Source: Iodidimonas nitroreducens
Lineage (GTDB): Bacteria > Pseudomonadota > Alphaproteobacteria > Sphingomonadales > Rhodothalassiaceae
Assembly: GCA_000710935.1 (NCBI GenBank)
Contig: BAYV01000109.1
Span: 186,001-250,000, forward strand
DNA: 64,000 nt
Direction of reading: 5' to 3'
A model generated the notes under the pieces. That model made no database searches. It was not told the DNA's origin and saw only the letters and a list, made by a program, of their open reading frames with translations. Position numbers and translations under genes: made by a program. Shown here piece after piece: positions 44,994 through 53,627 of the stretch (its first letter is position 1; each line of letters starts with the position of its first letter).

Positions 44994-46386
44994 GCCTGAT
45001 AAGGCGGCGGAGGGTGCAGCCCGCGCCTCTCCCTTGGAAAAATCGGCGGCGGTGCCGGTTTCGCTTTTGCTGGCTTATGGGGCACCGGCCTTGCCGCTTT
45101 ATGCGCTTTTGCTGCTGATCGGCTTTTTCCCCTATTATTATAAATTGCATTTAGGAATCGAATTTGCCACTGCCGGGATTTTGGTTCTCGTAACCCGGCT
45201 TTGGGATGTGTTCACCGATCCCCTGATCGGCATCTTATCGGATCGCACCCGCCTGCCTTTGGGGCGGCGCAGGCCATGGCTTTTGGCTGGCCTGCCCGTG
45301 GCCATGCTGGGGATTGTGATGGTGCTGTTTGCCGAACCGGGCATATCGCCCATCCGCCTTGGTTTATGGACCATGCTCTTGTTTCTGGGGTGGACGATGA
45401 TGGCCCTGCCCCTGAATGCCTGGTCGGTGGCGATTTCGGGCGATTATCATCAACGGGCGCGCATTTCGGCTTTTCGCGAAGGCTTTTCCCTTTTGGGAAC
45501 GGTGGCGGCTTTGGCCCTGCTCGTGCAGGCGGTGAGCGCGATGGGCGGCGATCTCAATCTGGCCGGGGATGATATCGGCGCGGCTTTCAGGCTTTTGGGG
45601 ATTGGCCTGCTTATTGCGCTGCCGATCACCGTGGGGCTGGCGCTTGTTTTTGTGCCTGATCCCCGTCAGCCGGGCCATCGTCCACGGCAAAGCTGGTATG
45701 ATCTGCGTGATCTGGCCCGCAATGGCCCCCTAAAGCGGTTGTCGGGGGCTTTTCTCATCAATGGGATCGCCAATGGCCTGCCGCCCACATTATTCATCTA
45801 TTATGTGCAGGCGGTGCTTGATGCCCCCAATGATGTGGGGTTTTATATCATGATCTATTTTTTATGCGGCATTCTGGGCGTGCCTTTATGGACTCGCCTA
45901 TCCAAAACCTTGGGCAAGGATCGCACATGGATGCTGGCTATGGGGATCGCGGCGGCGGCCTTTGTGCCTGTGGCCTTTCTGGGCCCTGCGGATCATCAGA
46001 TCTATCTGGCTTTGGTTGTGATCACCGGCTTTTGTTTGGGCGCCGATTTTTTCCTGCCGCCGGCGATGGCAGCGGATGTGGTGGATCTGGATGAGGTTTA
46101 TTCCGGGGTCGAGCGGGCGGGGCTTTTTTTCTCGCTTTTATCGATGATCTACAAGCTGTCATGGGCTTTGGCCGGGGCGGCGGGGCTGTTTGCCCTTGGG
46201 CTTTCCGGTTTCGATGAAAAGCTGGGGGCCGCCAATTCATCCTCGGCGCTGTTGGTGGTGGCGGTGATGTATGCCCTTGTTCCCGCCCTTTTCAAGGGCT
46301 TGGCCATCTGGCTGATGCGCGGCTTTCATCTGGATGAAACCGAGCATCGGGGCCTGCGCCAGAAACTGGCCGCCACCCGCCCCTGA
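44983..46386 (+). CDS. MFS transporter, GPH (MelB-like) family
   Basis: A 467-residue transporter with about 12 membrane helices. It fits the glycoside-pentoside-hexuronide family: RLWDVFTDPLIGILSDRTRLPLGRRRPW near the first loop is the signature. The substrate is unknown. It starts 11 bp inside the methyltransferase gene, so it is the last member of the photolyase operon; GPH-type transporters also occur in the equivalent Rhodobacter cluster, where a lipid rather than sugar role seems likelier. Confidence 0.9.
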   Translation: MAIEPDKAAEGAARASPLEKSAAVPVSLLLAYGAPALPLYALLLLIGFFPYYYKLHLGIEFATAGILVLVTRLWDVFTDPLIGILSDRTRLPLGRRRPWLLAGLPVAMLGIVMVLFAEPGISPIRLGLWTMLLFLGWTMMALPLNAWSVAISGDYHQRARISAFREGFSLLGTVAALALLVQAVSAMGGDLNLAGDDIGAAFRLLGIGLLIALPITVGLALVFVPDPRQPGHRPRQSWYDLRDLARNGPLKRLSGAFLINGIANGLPPTLFIYYVQAVLDAPNDVGFYIMIYFLCGILGVPLWTRLSKTLGKDRTWMLAMGIAAAAFVPVAFLGPADHQIYLALVVITGFCLGADFFLPPAMAADVVDLDEVYSGVERAGLFFSLLSMIYKLSWALAGAAGLFALGLSGFDEKLGAANSSSALLVVAVMYALVPALFKGLAIWLMRGFHLDETEHRGLRQKLAATRP

Positions 46387-46414
46387 ATCCCGCCAGTGAA
46401 TTTTGTTTGTGATC

Positions 46415-47233
46415 TCAGCCTTGGCCTGAAGGGCTGCTTTGCTGGCGGGCCAGCATGGGATTATTCACATAAGGGGAAAGCAGGGGGGCATCATTGATCC
46501 ACGGGGCTGTTTGGGGATCGAGATGGCGTTTGAGTTCATAGCGGATTTCGGTCCCATCCTTGCCGGTGAAGGCAATATCGAAAAGACAACCCATGGAATC
46601 GATCCATAAATACCATTGGCGGTCGGCTTCCACCCGCAGCTTGTCGGCCCGCACCTCGCCCCAGGGGGCGATCAGCGGATCATCCTTTTGCACCGGCACC
46701 AGCCGCACATCCATTGGTGCGCCGGTTTGGCTGTTGATGAGCCGGCTTGCCGTGCGGGTATCGGGATGCCAATAGCTGGTGAGAAGGGTGTTGTGGGGCA
46801 CCCGGTGCACCGCCCCGGTGGCATCGGTCAGTTCAAAATCATCCCCCATGATCTGACCATGGGCGTCCAGATCCTTGCCATTATCCCGGGTGCGGGTTGC
46901 ATAGGATTGCAGGCGATCCCCCACCCAATGTTCGCGGATCTGATGGTGATAGGAATAGGCCGTGATGAACAGAAATTTCACCTTGATGCGAATATCCACA
47001 TCCACCTGCAGGCCCTGTTCGGTGGGGGTGAAAGCGATGATATGCTCGCCGATCCGGTCCCCTTTGCGGATGATATCAAAGGCGATCTGTGCCGGAATGG
47101 CGCTTCGGTCATCAAACAGCCAAAAGCCATCATCGCCTGCCGGATCGGCAAAAGCCGATGGGCCATGAAGGGTAATGATGGGAGCGGCGGCGGCAAGCCC
47201 GGCCGCCTGGCTTAAAAAGCGACGACGCAACAT
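46415..47233 (-). CDS. DUF6134 family protein with twin-arginine-like signal
   Basis: A 272-residue protein. The N-terminus MLRRRFLSQAAGLAAAAP carries an RRxFL pattern and Ala-rich core like a Tat or Sec signal, so it is probably periplasmic. The remainder is beta-rich without cysteine pairs, and resembles DUF6134, a lipocalin/LolA-like group. It follows the ChrR gene by 11 bp in the same direction and so probably belongs to the sigma operon. No function is known. Confidence 0.72.
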   Translation of the reverse strand: MLRRRFLSQAAGLAAAAPIITLHGPSAFADPAGDDGFWLFDDRSAIPAQIAFDIIRKGDRIGEHIIAFTPTEQGLQVDVDIRIKVKFLFITAYSYHHQIREHWVGDRLQSYATRTRDNGKDLDAHGQIMGDDFELTDATGAVHRVPHNTLLTSYWHPDTRTASRLINSQTGAPMDVRLVPVQKDDPLIAPWGEVRADKLRVEADRQWYLWIDSMGCLFDIAFTGKDGTEIRYELKRHLDPQTAPWINDAPLLSPYVNNPMLARQQSSPSGQG

Positions 47234-47244
47234 GGTCTCACCCT

Positions 47245-47898
47245 TTAATTTTTCAGGAACGGATTAAGCACGATCCCCAAAAGTCCCGAAAGCCGGATCG
47301 GTGCATCGAGCACGATCAGGCACAGGCAGCCGTCTTTGTCATCGGCGATGGGGCGATGCTGATCATGGCCATCGGCTTCACACAGATCACCCCGCCCCAG
47401 GCGCACGCCCTGATCATAATAAGCCCCATCCAGCACCACGGTATATTCCGGCCCGCGATGGCTGTGCAGCGGCATGGGCTTGCCCGGTGCAATCCGCAAT
47501 AAAGCGGATTTATAGCCCGGCAGGGTCGTTTCAAAACGATATTCCTCAACCCCGTTATAAACCTTCTGCCATGGCAGATCATCGAGCGAGGCCCGCAGAT
47601 AGGGCAGCAGGGGCTGGGGCACGATGGCTTTTGTCTGGGCATCGAATGCGGGGCTTGGGGATTGCGCCGCTTCCGGCTCATCAAGACGCGCCAGCAGATC
47701 ATCGAGCAGATGATCGCTCACCGCTTCTTCATCAATCGACATCAAAAGAGCACCGCCCAGATGGTTCATCTGTTCATAATCGCGGCGGGCTTCAGCATTG
47801 AGGCTCATATGGGTGGCAATGGCCAAAGCCACCGGCTCGGGGGCTGCGCCCGAGGCATAATCCACCAGCACTTCATCTGAAAGACGGTTCAAATTCAT
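47245..47898 (-). CDS. chrR: ChrR-family anti-sigma factor with degenerate N-terminal zinc site
   Basis: A 217-residue cupin protein matching ChrR, the anti-sigma factor that releases RpoE upon singlet oxygen. The C-terminal cupin (about residues 100-205) keeps all four metal ligands: HSHRGPE (two His and Glu) and the His of HDQHRP. The N-terminal anti-sigma domain in Rhodobacter binds zinc through His 6, His 31, Cys 35 and Cys 38; here the equivalent positions are Arg, His 30, Asn 34 and Ala 37 (ATHMSLNAEAR), so three of four are missing. Its stop-start overlap (4 bp) with the sigma gene fits co-translation. Confidence 0.88.
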   Translation of the reverse strand: MNLNRLSDEVLVDYASGAAPEPVALAIATHMSLNAEARRDYEQMNHLGGALLMSIDEEAVSDHLLDDLLARLDEPEAAQSPSPAFDAQTKAIVPQPLLPYLRASLDDLPWQKVYNGVEEYRFETTLPGYKSALLRIAPGKPMPLHSHRGPEYTVVLDGAYYDQGVRLGRGDLCEADGHDQHRPIADDKDGCLCLIVLDAPIRLSGLLGIVLNPFLKN

Positions 47899-48566
47899 GA
47901 TGCCATATCCGATATCGACCCTTTCATCCGGGCGAGCGCCAGACGGATGCGGGATTTGACTGTGCCCAAAGGCAGATTGAGTTGTTCGGCGATTTCGCGA
48001 TGCGATTTATCCTCGAAATAGGCGAGTTCCAGAACCTGCGCCTGTTCCAAAGGCAGGCCGGCCAGCGCTTCCTGAATGCTGTCTCCGGTTTGCTGGCCAT
48101 CGATCTCGTCATCGGCATGGGTCTGATCATTTTCCAGATGCAGAAAATCGGATGGCTTCAGATCGGGCCGGGCTTCCCGGCGCAGATAATCGATTCGCTT
48201 GTTTCGCACGATGGTAAAGATCCATGTGGAAACCGATGCTTTTTCAGGATTGAAACTATCGGCTTTGCGCCAGACCGCGATCATCGCTTCCTGCACCACA
48301 TCCTCGGCCATGCGGCCATCGGCTCCCGCGCGCATCACATAGGCTTTCAGCCGGGGCGCAAAGGCGCGGAAAAGCTCGGCAAATGCTGCCCGCGACCGCT
48401 CTGCGGCGATGGCCGTGATCAGCGCCACAAGATGCACATCATCCGGCCGTGGACGGCTCTGTGAAGACAGGCCGCGCATCATGATCGGGGCCAGATGAAC
48501 TGGCTTTCTGGTCTGTCTGAAACGGTCAGCGTTGCTCTCCGCATATCCGGGCACGTCTGTCTCCAT
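47895..48566 (-). CDS. rpoE: ECF sigma factor, RpoE/ECF11 type
   Basis: A 223-residue extracytoplasmic-function sigma factor. Region 2 is FAELFRAFAPRLKAY...AEDVVQEAMIAVWRKADSFNPEKASVSTWIFTIVRNKRID in essence (about 62-128) and region 4 holds LPLEQAQVLELAYFEDKSHREIAEQL and LGTVKSRIRLAL (about 170-215). Like others of its kind it recognises TGATC-type promoters, and one lies upstream. The start at 48566 is about 48 bp after the predicted transcription start; a later ATG pair (48482) would also give a normal RpoE. It is the first gene of the sigma-chrR-DUF6134 operon. Confidence 0.92.
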   Translation of the reverse strand: METDVPGYAESNADRFRQTRKPVHLAPIMMRGLSSQSRPRPDDVHLVALITAIAAERSRAAFAELFRAFAPRLKAYVMRAGADGRMAEDVVQEAMIAVWRKADSFNPEKASVSTWIFTIVRNKRIDYLRREARPDLKPSDFLHLENDQTHADDEIDGQQTGDSIQEALAGLPLEQAQVLELAYFEDKSHREIAEQLNLPLGTVKSRIRLALARMKGSISDMAS

Positions 48567-48620
48567 TTAACGAAAAATCGCGCGGCTCTACAGCGAAAAA
48601 TCTTTTCATGCTCTTGATGG

Positions 48621-48650
48621 CTCTTACGAACGGATGCGAAAATCAGATCA
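48621..48650 (-). promoter_or_regulatory. Predicted autoregulated RpoE promoter of the sigma operon
   Basis: On the minus strand TGATCT (48650-48645), a spacer of exactly 18 bp, and TAAGAG (48626-48621) match the RpoE consensus TGATCC-N18-TAAGA nearly perfectly. Transcription would start near 48614, about 48 bp before the sigma ATG. It implies that the sigma factor amplifies its own synthesis. Confidence 0.72.
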
Positions 48651-48667
48651 ATGGCGATCATTATGGA

Positions 48668-49477
48668 TCAAACCTGTTGCCTGCATTGTGCGCTGAGGTC
48701 TGCGGTGATGGCTTTAAGGCGCGCAATATCGGCAGGGCTGCTGAGCCGATGATCGCCGTTCTTGATCAGATGCAGCACCACATCATCGCTCGTCAGGCGG
48801 TCCATCAGCGTGATGCTGTGCTGCCAGGGCACATCGGGGTCGCGGTCGCCATGGATCAGGCGGATGGGGATCGCAAGATCGATGGGTTTGTCGAGCAAAA
48901 GATGCTTGCGGCCATCCTCGATCAGATTGCGGGTGATCAGGGTGGGCTCGGGGTCATAGGCGCTGGGCTGGGCATAATGGCCCTGTTCCATGATCTGGCG
49001 CCGGGTTTCCTCGGAAAAGTGATCCCACATCAGTTTTTCGGTGAAATCGGGTGCCGGGGCCAGCAGGATCAGGCCGCAGATGCGCTGCGGACGCGCCAAA
49101 GCCGCCAGAAGCGCCAGCCAGCCGCCCATCGAACTGCCGATCAAAATCTGCGGGCCGGTGCTTAATTCGTCGATGACAAAAAGGCTATCGGCCAGCCAAT
49201 CGCTCAGGGTGCTCATGTGAAATTGCCCGGAAGATTGCCCATGGCCGCGATAATCGAAACGGATGAAAGTCTGGGCCTGGGCGATGCTGTGGGCTTCCAG
49301 CGCCAGCGCTTTGGTGCCGGTCATATCGGATCGAAAACCGCCCAGAAAAATCAGGCCGGGGGCGGTGCCTCCGTTCTGTGCAGGCTGTTTGGGGGCGGCT
49401 GTGTTCTCATTCCCGGCAATCTTGTGATAGGCAATCTGGACGCCATGCGGGCTGTGGGCTATGGATGGCGGTGTCAT
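48668..49477 (-). CDS. Alpha/beta hydrolase, thioesterase-like (ABHD10 type)
   Basis: A 269-residue serine hydrolase. The nucleophile elbow is GSSMGGWLA (about residues 114-122), with the oxyanion segment LGGFRSDMTGTKA, the acid in HGDRDPDVPWQH and His in GDHRLS. The GSSMGG form and FRSDM-type motif fit acyl-protein or mycophenolic-acyl-type thioesterases. Substrate unknown. Lies divergent from the glycosyltransferase and after the sigma operon. Confidence 0.85.
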   Translation of the reverse strand: MTPPSIAHSPHGVQIAYHKIAGNENTAAPKQPAQNGGTAPGLIFLGGFRSDMTGTKALALEAHSIAQAQTFIRFDYRGHGQSSGQFHMSTLSDWLADSLFVIDELSTGPQILIGSSMGGWLALLAALARPQRICGLILLAPAPDFTEKLMWDHFSEETRRQIMEQGHYAQPSAYDPEPTLITRNLIEDGRKHLLLDKPIDLAIPIRLIHGDRDPDVPWQHSITLMDRLTSDDVVLHLIKNGDHRLSSPADIARLKAITADLSAQCRQQV

Positions 49478-49520
49478 GGGATCTCCTTATGGTCCAGGGT
49501 TTTTTGATTTGGAACAGATT

Positions 49521-50711
49521 ATGCCCGGAACATCCCCCTCGCGCGACCTTATCCTCCGCTCCGAAGATACGGATTTGCAAGGCGTTTGCGTTTTGCAGAT
49601 TCTTGATGATCTGGAGCCGCATGGCGTTGGCCGCTCGGCGGTGGATGTGGCGAAAGCGCTGGTGCAAAAGGGCGGGCGTTCGGTGATTGCCTCGGGCACG
49701 GGCTCTTTGCTCGCCGAAGCTTTGGTTGGGGGCTCTTTGCATGAGCCCTTATCCTTGCCCCGCCCCAATCCGCTCAGCATGCGGTTGATGCAGCGCAGGA
49801 TCGCCCGCCTGATCGCTGCCCATGATGTGAAGCTGGTGCATGTGCGTAGCCCGGCTTTTGCCTGGCCCGCCATGCGCGCGGCGAAAGCGGCCGGGTGCCA
49901 CAGCGTCAGCACGATCAGCGATCTGGGGCCACCGGATGGGGGGTTTCTGGCCCGCCGCTATGAACGGGCCTTTACCGATGCGGATCATATCATCGCCATT
50001 TCCGATTTCATTGCCGAACAGATCGGCACCGAACGACATTTGAGCCCCGACCGGATTTCGGTGATCCATCGTGGGATCGATCTGGCGCGGTTCAATCCGG
50101 CAGCGGTAAAGGCGCAAAGGCTGATCCAGCTTTCGCGGCGCTACAGCCTGCCTGATGGCTGCACGATCATTCTGGCGGCGGGCAGCCTTTTGCCGCGCAA
50201 TGGCTTTGAAATCCTGATCGAGGCGATGGCGCGGATCAAGCGGGATGATCTGTTCTGTCTTATTTTAGGCGGCGGGCCTGCCGAAAGCCAGCAGGCCGCC
50301 CAGCTTGAAGCTCTGATCGAAAAGCACAAGCTGGGGGGCCGGGTGCGGCTCGCCGGTTATTGCGAGGATATGCCCGCCGCCTATATGCTGGCGGATGTGG
50401 TGGCGGTGCCCTCGATCCAGCCCGAAGCGTTTGGCCGGGTGTGTGTGGAAGCCCAGGCGATGGGCCGTCCGGTGGTGGCCAGCCGCCATGGCGGGGCGCG
50501 GGAAACGGTGCTGGATGGGGAAACCGGCTGGCTGGTGGACCCGGGCGATGCCGGGGCTTTGGCCGAAGCCCTGCTTCATGCCGCCGATCTGGAAACCGAA
50601 GCGCGGCTGGCCATTGCCATGAAAACCCGCAGCCGGATGGTGAACCGCTTTGGCCGGGATGAAATGTGCCAGCAGGTTCTGGCCCGCTATCAAAGGATGC
50701 TGGCGGCCTGA
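49521..50711 (+). CDS. Glycosyltransferase family 4
   Basis: A 396-residue retaining glycosyltransferase of the GT4/GT-B kind. The N-terminal domain has LEPHGVGRSAVDVAKAL; the C-terminal domain has GRVRLAGYCEDMPAAYMLADVVAVPSIQPEAFGRVCVEAQAMG and a GETGWLVDPGDA end, where the Glu of the E-x7-E motif lies. The frame extends 20 codons upstream, but ATG 49521 with GGAACA before it is favoured. The acceptor and sugar are unknown; lipopolysaccharide or exopolysaccharide synthesis is typical. Confidence 0.87.
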   Translation: MPGTSPSRDLILRSEDTDLQGVCVLQILDDLEPHGVGRSAVDVAKALVQKGGRSVIASGTGSLLAEALVGGSLHEPLSLPRPNPLSMRLMQRRIARLIAAHDVKLVHVRSPAFAWPAMRAAKAAGCHSVSTISDLGPPDGGFLARRYERAFTDADHIIAISDFIAEQIGTERHLSPDRISVIHRGIDLARFNPAAVKAQRLIQLSRRYSLPDGCTIILAAGSLLPRNGFEILIEAMARIKRDDLFCLILGGGPAESQQAAQLEALIEKHKLGGRVRLAGYCEDMPAAYMLADVVAVPSIQPEAFGRVCVEAQAMGRPVVASRHGGARETVLDGETGWLVDPGDAGALAEALLHAADLETEARLAIAMKTRSRMVNRFGRDEMCQQVLARYQRMLAA

Positions 50712-50914
50712 TCATAGGCCTTGAAGCCGGGCTGAAAACGGCGGTGAACGCCTTGCGCATCATGGGAAACTGACTTATAAACCCGGCTTCGTGCGGCTGT
50801 GCCCTTTTGCTGGGGCGCGCATCTTTTTGCGCCCGAAATCAGATGATGATCGCCAAACATCATGGGTCGGTATGTTTCTGGCCCTATGGATTTGGCTGAA
50901 TGGAATGAAGTTCG
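50712..50914 (+). promoter_or_regulatory. thrS leader region with two inverted repeats
   Basis: The 203-bp gap before thrS holds GAAGCCGGG (50723-50731) and CCCGGCTTC (50782-50790), a 9-bp dyad with a 50-base interval, and a tighter GGGCGC/GCGCCC hairpin with a 10-base loop (50813-50834). No U tract follows either. Such structure would suit leader control of thrS, but no tRNA-like or T-box motif is seen. Confidence 0.35.
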
Positions 50915-52867
50915 ATGGACGATATCTCTGCTGCATCCGGGCCTGATGCCCGCCCTGTGAGCCTGCTTTTGCCTGATGGCAGCCGCCGCCAGTTCGATGG
51001 CCCGGTCACGGGGGCGGATCTGGCCGCCAGCATTGGTCCGGGCCTTGCGAAAGCCGCCCTTGCGATCATGATTGATGGCCATTTGCGCGATCTTTCGGTA
51101 CCGATCACCAAAGATGCTGCGGTGTCGATCATCACCGCCCGCGATGAAGATCATGCGCTGGAGCTGATTCGCCATGATAGCGCGCATATTCTGGCCGAAG
51201 CGGTTCAAGAGCTTTATCCCGATACGCAGGTGACCATCGGCCCGGTGATCAAGGATGGCTTTTATTATGATTTCGCCCGCGATCAGCCCTTCACCGAAGA
51301 AGAGCTGGCCGTGATCGAAGCCCGGATGCATGAGATCGTTGCCCGCGATGAGCCGATCCGCCGCGAAGAATGGGATCGTGAGCGGGCCATCGCCCATTTC
51401 CGGTCCATCGGCGAACATTATAAGGCCGAAATCATTGAAGATCTGCCGGAAAGCGAGACGATCTCGGTCTATCGCCATGGGGATGGCTGGATGGATCTGT
51501 GCCGGGGTCCGCATCTGCCTTCATCGGGCAAGGTGGGCGATGCCTTCAAGCTGACCAAGGTGGCCGGGGCCTATTGGCGGGGCGATCAGCGCAATGAAAT
51601 GCTCACCCGCATCTATGGCACCGCTTGGCGCGATAAAAAGGAATTGCGTGCCTATCTGGAGCGGATTGAAGAAGCGGAAAAGCGCGACCATCGGCGTTTG
51701 GGCAAGGACATGCAGCTTTTCCATTTTCAGGAAGAAGCCGCAGGCATGGCCTTTTGGCACCCCAAGGGCTGGACCATCTATCGCGCCCTTGAAACCTATT
51801 TGCGGCGGAAGCTCGATGCTGCCGGCTATCGCGAGATCAAAACCCCGCAGATCGTGGATCGCAGCCTGTGGGAAAAATCCGGCCATTGGGAAAAATTCTC
51901 CGAACATATGTATGCGCTGACCTCTGAAGAGCGCGAACTGGCGGTGAAGCCGATGAATTGCCCTTGCCATGTGCAGGTGTTCAATCAACGGCTTTACAGC
52001 TATCGCGATCTGCCTTTGCGGCTGTCTGAATTTGGCTCATGCCATCGCTATGAACCTTCGGGGGCGATGCATGGCTTGATGCGGGTGCGGGCCTTCACGC
52101 AGGATGATGCCCATATTTTCTGCACCGAAAAGCAGATTCGTTCGGAAAGCGAGGCCTTTTCAACTCTGCTTTTTGCTGTTTACAAAGATCTGGGATTTGA
52201 GAAGGTCCGGGTGAAATTTTCGGATCGGCCGGAAAAGCGGGCGGGCGATGATGCCACCTGGGATCGCGCCGAGGCCGCCTTGCGCGATGCCACCACGGCC
52301 ATGGGGCTTGAGGTTGAGCTCAATCCCGGCGAGGGGGCCTTTTACGGGCCGAAGCTGGAATTCGTGCTGACCGATGCCATTGGCCGGGATTGGCAATGCG
52401 GCACTTTGCAGGTGGATTTCGTGCTGCCCGAACGGCTCGATGCAAGCTATGTGGGCGAAGATGGGGCGCGGCATCGTCCGGTGATGCTGCATCGGGCGAT
52501 TTTTGGCTCGTTCGAGCGGTTCATCGGCATTCTGATCGAACATTATGCGGGGAAATTCCCCTTGTGGCTTTCCCCTGTGCAGGCCGTGGTGGCGACCATC
52601 ACATCGGATGCCGATGATTATGCCGCTCATGTGCGGGATCGTTTGAAAGCCGCAGGTTTGCGGGTTGAAAGCGATCTGCGGAATGAAAAAATCAATTATA
52701 AGGTCCGCGAACATAGTCTGGCCAAGGTTCCGGCCCTTCTGGTCGTGGGCAAGCGCGAGGCGGAAGAGGGCAAAGTCTCGCTCAGGCGTCTGGGATCGAA
52801 TGATCAGACATCCTATGCTTTGGATGAAGCCCTTGCGCTTTTGGTTGCTGAAGCACACATGCCCTGA
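50915..52867 (+). CDS. thrS: Threonyl-tRNA synthetase
   Basis: A 650-residue class II synthetase that charges tRNA-Thr. It has the N-terminal TGS domain (about 15-75), the editing domain (about 80-235), and the class II core with the [11 protein letters not shown] motif (catalytic Cys and Zn) and [17 protein letters not shown]. The C-terminal anticodon-binding domain is complete. It is followed by infC, as in many bacteria. A CGT-anticodon tRNA-Thr is in the same window. Confidence 0.97.
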   Translation: MDDISAASGPDARPVSLLLPDGSRRQFDGPVTGADLAASIGPGLAKAALAIMIDGHLRDLSVPITKDAAVSIITARDEDHALELIRHDSAHILAEAVQELYPDTQVTIGPVIKDGFYYDFARDQPFTEEELAVIEARMHEIVARDEPIRREEWDRERAIAHFRSIGEHYKAEIIEDLPESETISVYRHGDGWMDLCRGPHLPSSGKVGDAFKLTKVAGAYWRGDQRNEMLTRIYGTAWRDKKELRAYLERIEEAEKRDHRRLGKDMQLFHFQEEAAGMAFWHPKGWTIYRALETYLRRKLDAAGYREIKTPQIVDRSLWEKSGHWEKFSEHMYALTSEERELAVKPMNCPCHVQVFNQRLYSYRDLPLRLSEFGSCHRYEPSGAMHGLMRVRAFTQDDAHIFCTEKQIRSESEAFSTLLFAVYKDLGFEKVRVKFSDRPEKRAGDDATWDRAEAALRDATTAMGLEVELNPGEGAFYGPKLEFVLTDAIGRDWQCGTLQVDFVLPERLDASYVGEDGARHRPVMLHRAIFGSFERFIGILIEHYAGKFPLWLSPVQAVVATITSDADDYAAHVRDRLKAAGLRVESDLRNEKINYKVREHSLAKVPALLVVGKREAEEGKVSLRRLGSNDQTSYALDEALALLVAEAHMP

Positions 52868-52958
52868 AGATTATGAATTTAGTGACGGATTGTTGCATGG
52901 GGGCCACTCGCCAAGATGTGGCAGACAGGTTATAGTCGATCTGTCATTGATATGACGA

Positions 52959-52982
52959 CAGGCAAAGCGTGGGCTTTGTCTG
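52959..52982 (+). promoter_or_regulatory. Hairpin in the infC leader
   Basis: CAGGCAAAGC and GCTTTGTCTG form a 10-bp stem (one G-U pair) with a GTGG tetraloop. It ends 11 bases before the AGGAGG Shine-Dalgarno of infC and has no U tract, so it is not a terminator. It could tune translation initiation. Confidence 0.5.
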
Positions 52983-53006
52983 ATATTCATTGCAGGAGGA
53001 AAGCTC

Positions 53007-53546
53007 ATACGTAAAGGTCGTCTTGTCGGTCCGCCGCCGAAACCAACAGGCCCGCGGATCAACGAACGTATCAAGGTGCCACAGGTGCGCCTGATCGGCC
53101 CCGATGGGGATAATCATGGTGTTGTCGATATCAACACCGCTTTGCAGGTTGCCCGGCAGGTGGGGCTTGATCTCGTCGAGATTTCGCCCAATGCCGATCC
53201 GCCGGTATGCAAGGTGCTGGACTTTGGAAAATATAAGTACGAAGCCCAGAAAAAGGCCAATGTCGCAAAGAAAAAGCAGAAGATTCAAGAGGTCAAGGAA
53301 ATCAAGATGCGCCCCGGCATCGATGTCCATGATTATCAGACCAAAATGAAAGCTATGACCAAATTTCTGGATGCCGGTGATAAGGTGAAGGTCACCTTGC
53401 GCTTTCGCGGCCGCGAAATGGCGCATCAGGATTTGGGCATGGAAGTTTTGAAGCGTGTTCAGGAAGATATTTCCGCCGTCGCCAAGGTTGAGGCGCATCC
53501 CCGCCTGGAAGGGCGGCAGATGACCATGGTCATTGCTCCGAAATAA
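53007..53546 (+). CDS. infC: Translation initiation factor IF-3, ATA start codon
   Basis: A 179-residue IF-3: the N-terminal domain with [21 protein letters not shown], a basic linker ([13 protein letters not shown]), and the C-terminal [15 protein letters not shown] and [19 protein letters not shown]. The open frame with standard starts begins only at 53076, which would cut off conserved sequence. The perfect Shine-Dalgarno AGGAGG (52994-52999) lies seven bases before ATA 53007, which opens RKGRLVG and the full N-domain. A non-AUG start is typical for infC, as IF-3 represses its own mRNA by rejecting such codons. It follows thrS by 139 bp with a hairpin leader. Confidence 0.9.
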   Translation: MRKGRLVGPPPKPTGPRINERIKVPQVRLIGPDGDNHGVVDINTALQVARQVGLDLVEISPNADPPVCKVLDFGKYKYEAQKKANVAKKKQKIQEVKEIKMRPGIDVHDYQTKMKAMTKFLDAGDKVKVTLRFRGREMAHQDLGMEVLKRVQEDISAVAKVEAHPRLEGRQMTMVIAPK

Positions 53547-53627
53547 TCGCCTGATGCTGGATAGATTGATTATGTGCGTGGGAAATGGGCTCTTGTGGCA
53601 AATTTTGTCGAAAGGAGGTCATTTTTC

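Noticed and set aside
50813-50834. Rho-independent terminator after the glycosyltransferase gene
   Set aside because: The stem is good, but no T tract follows on either strand.
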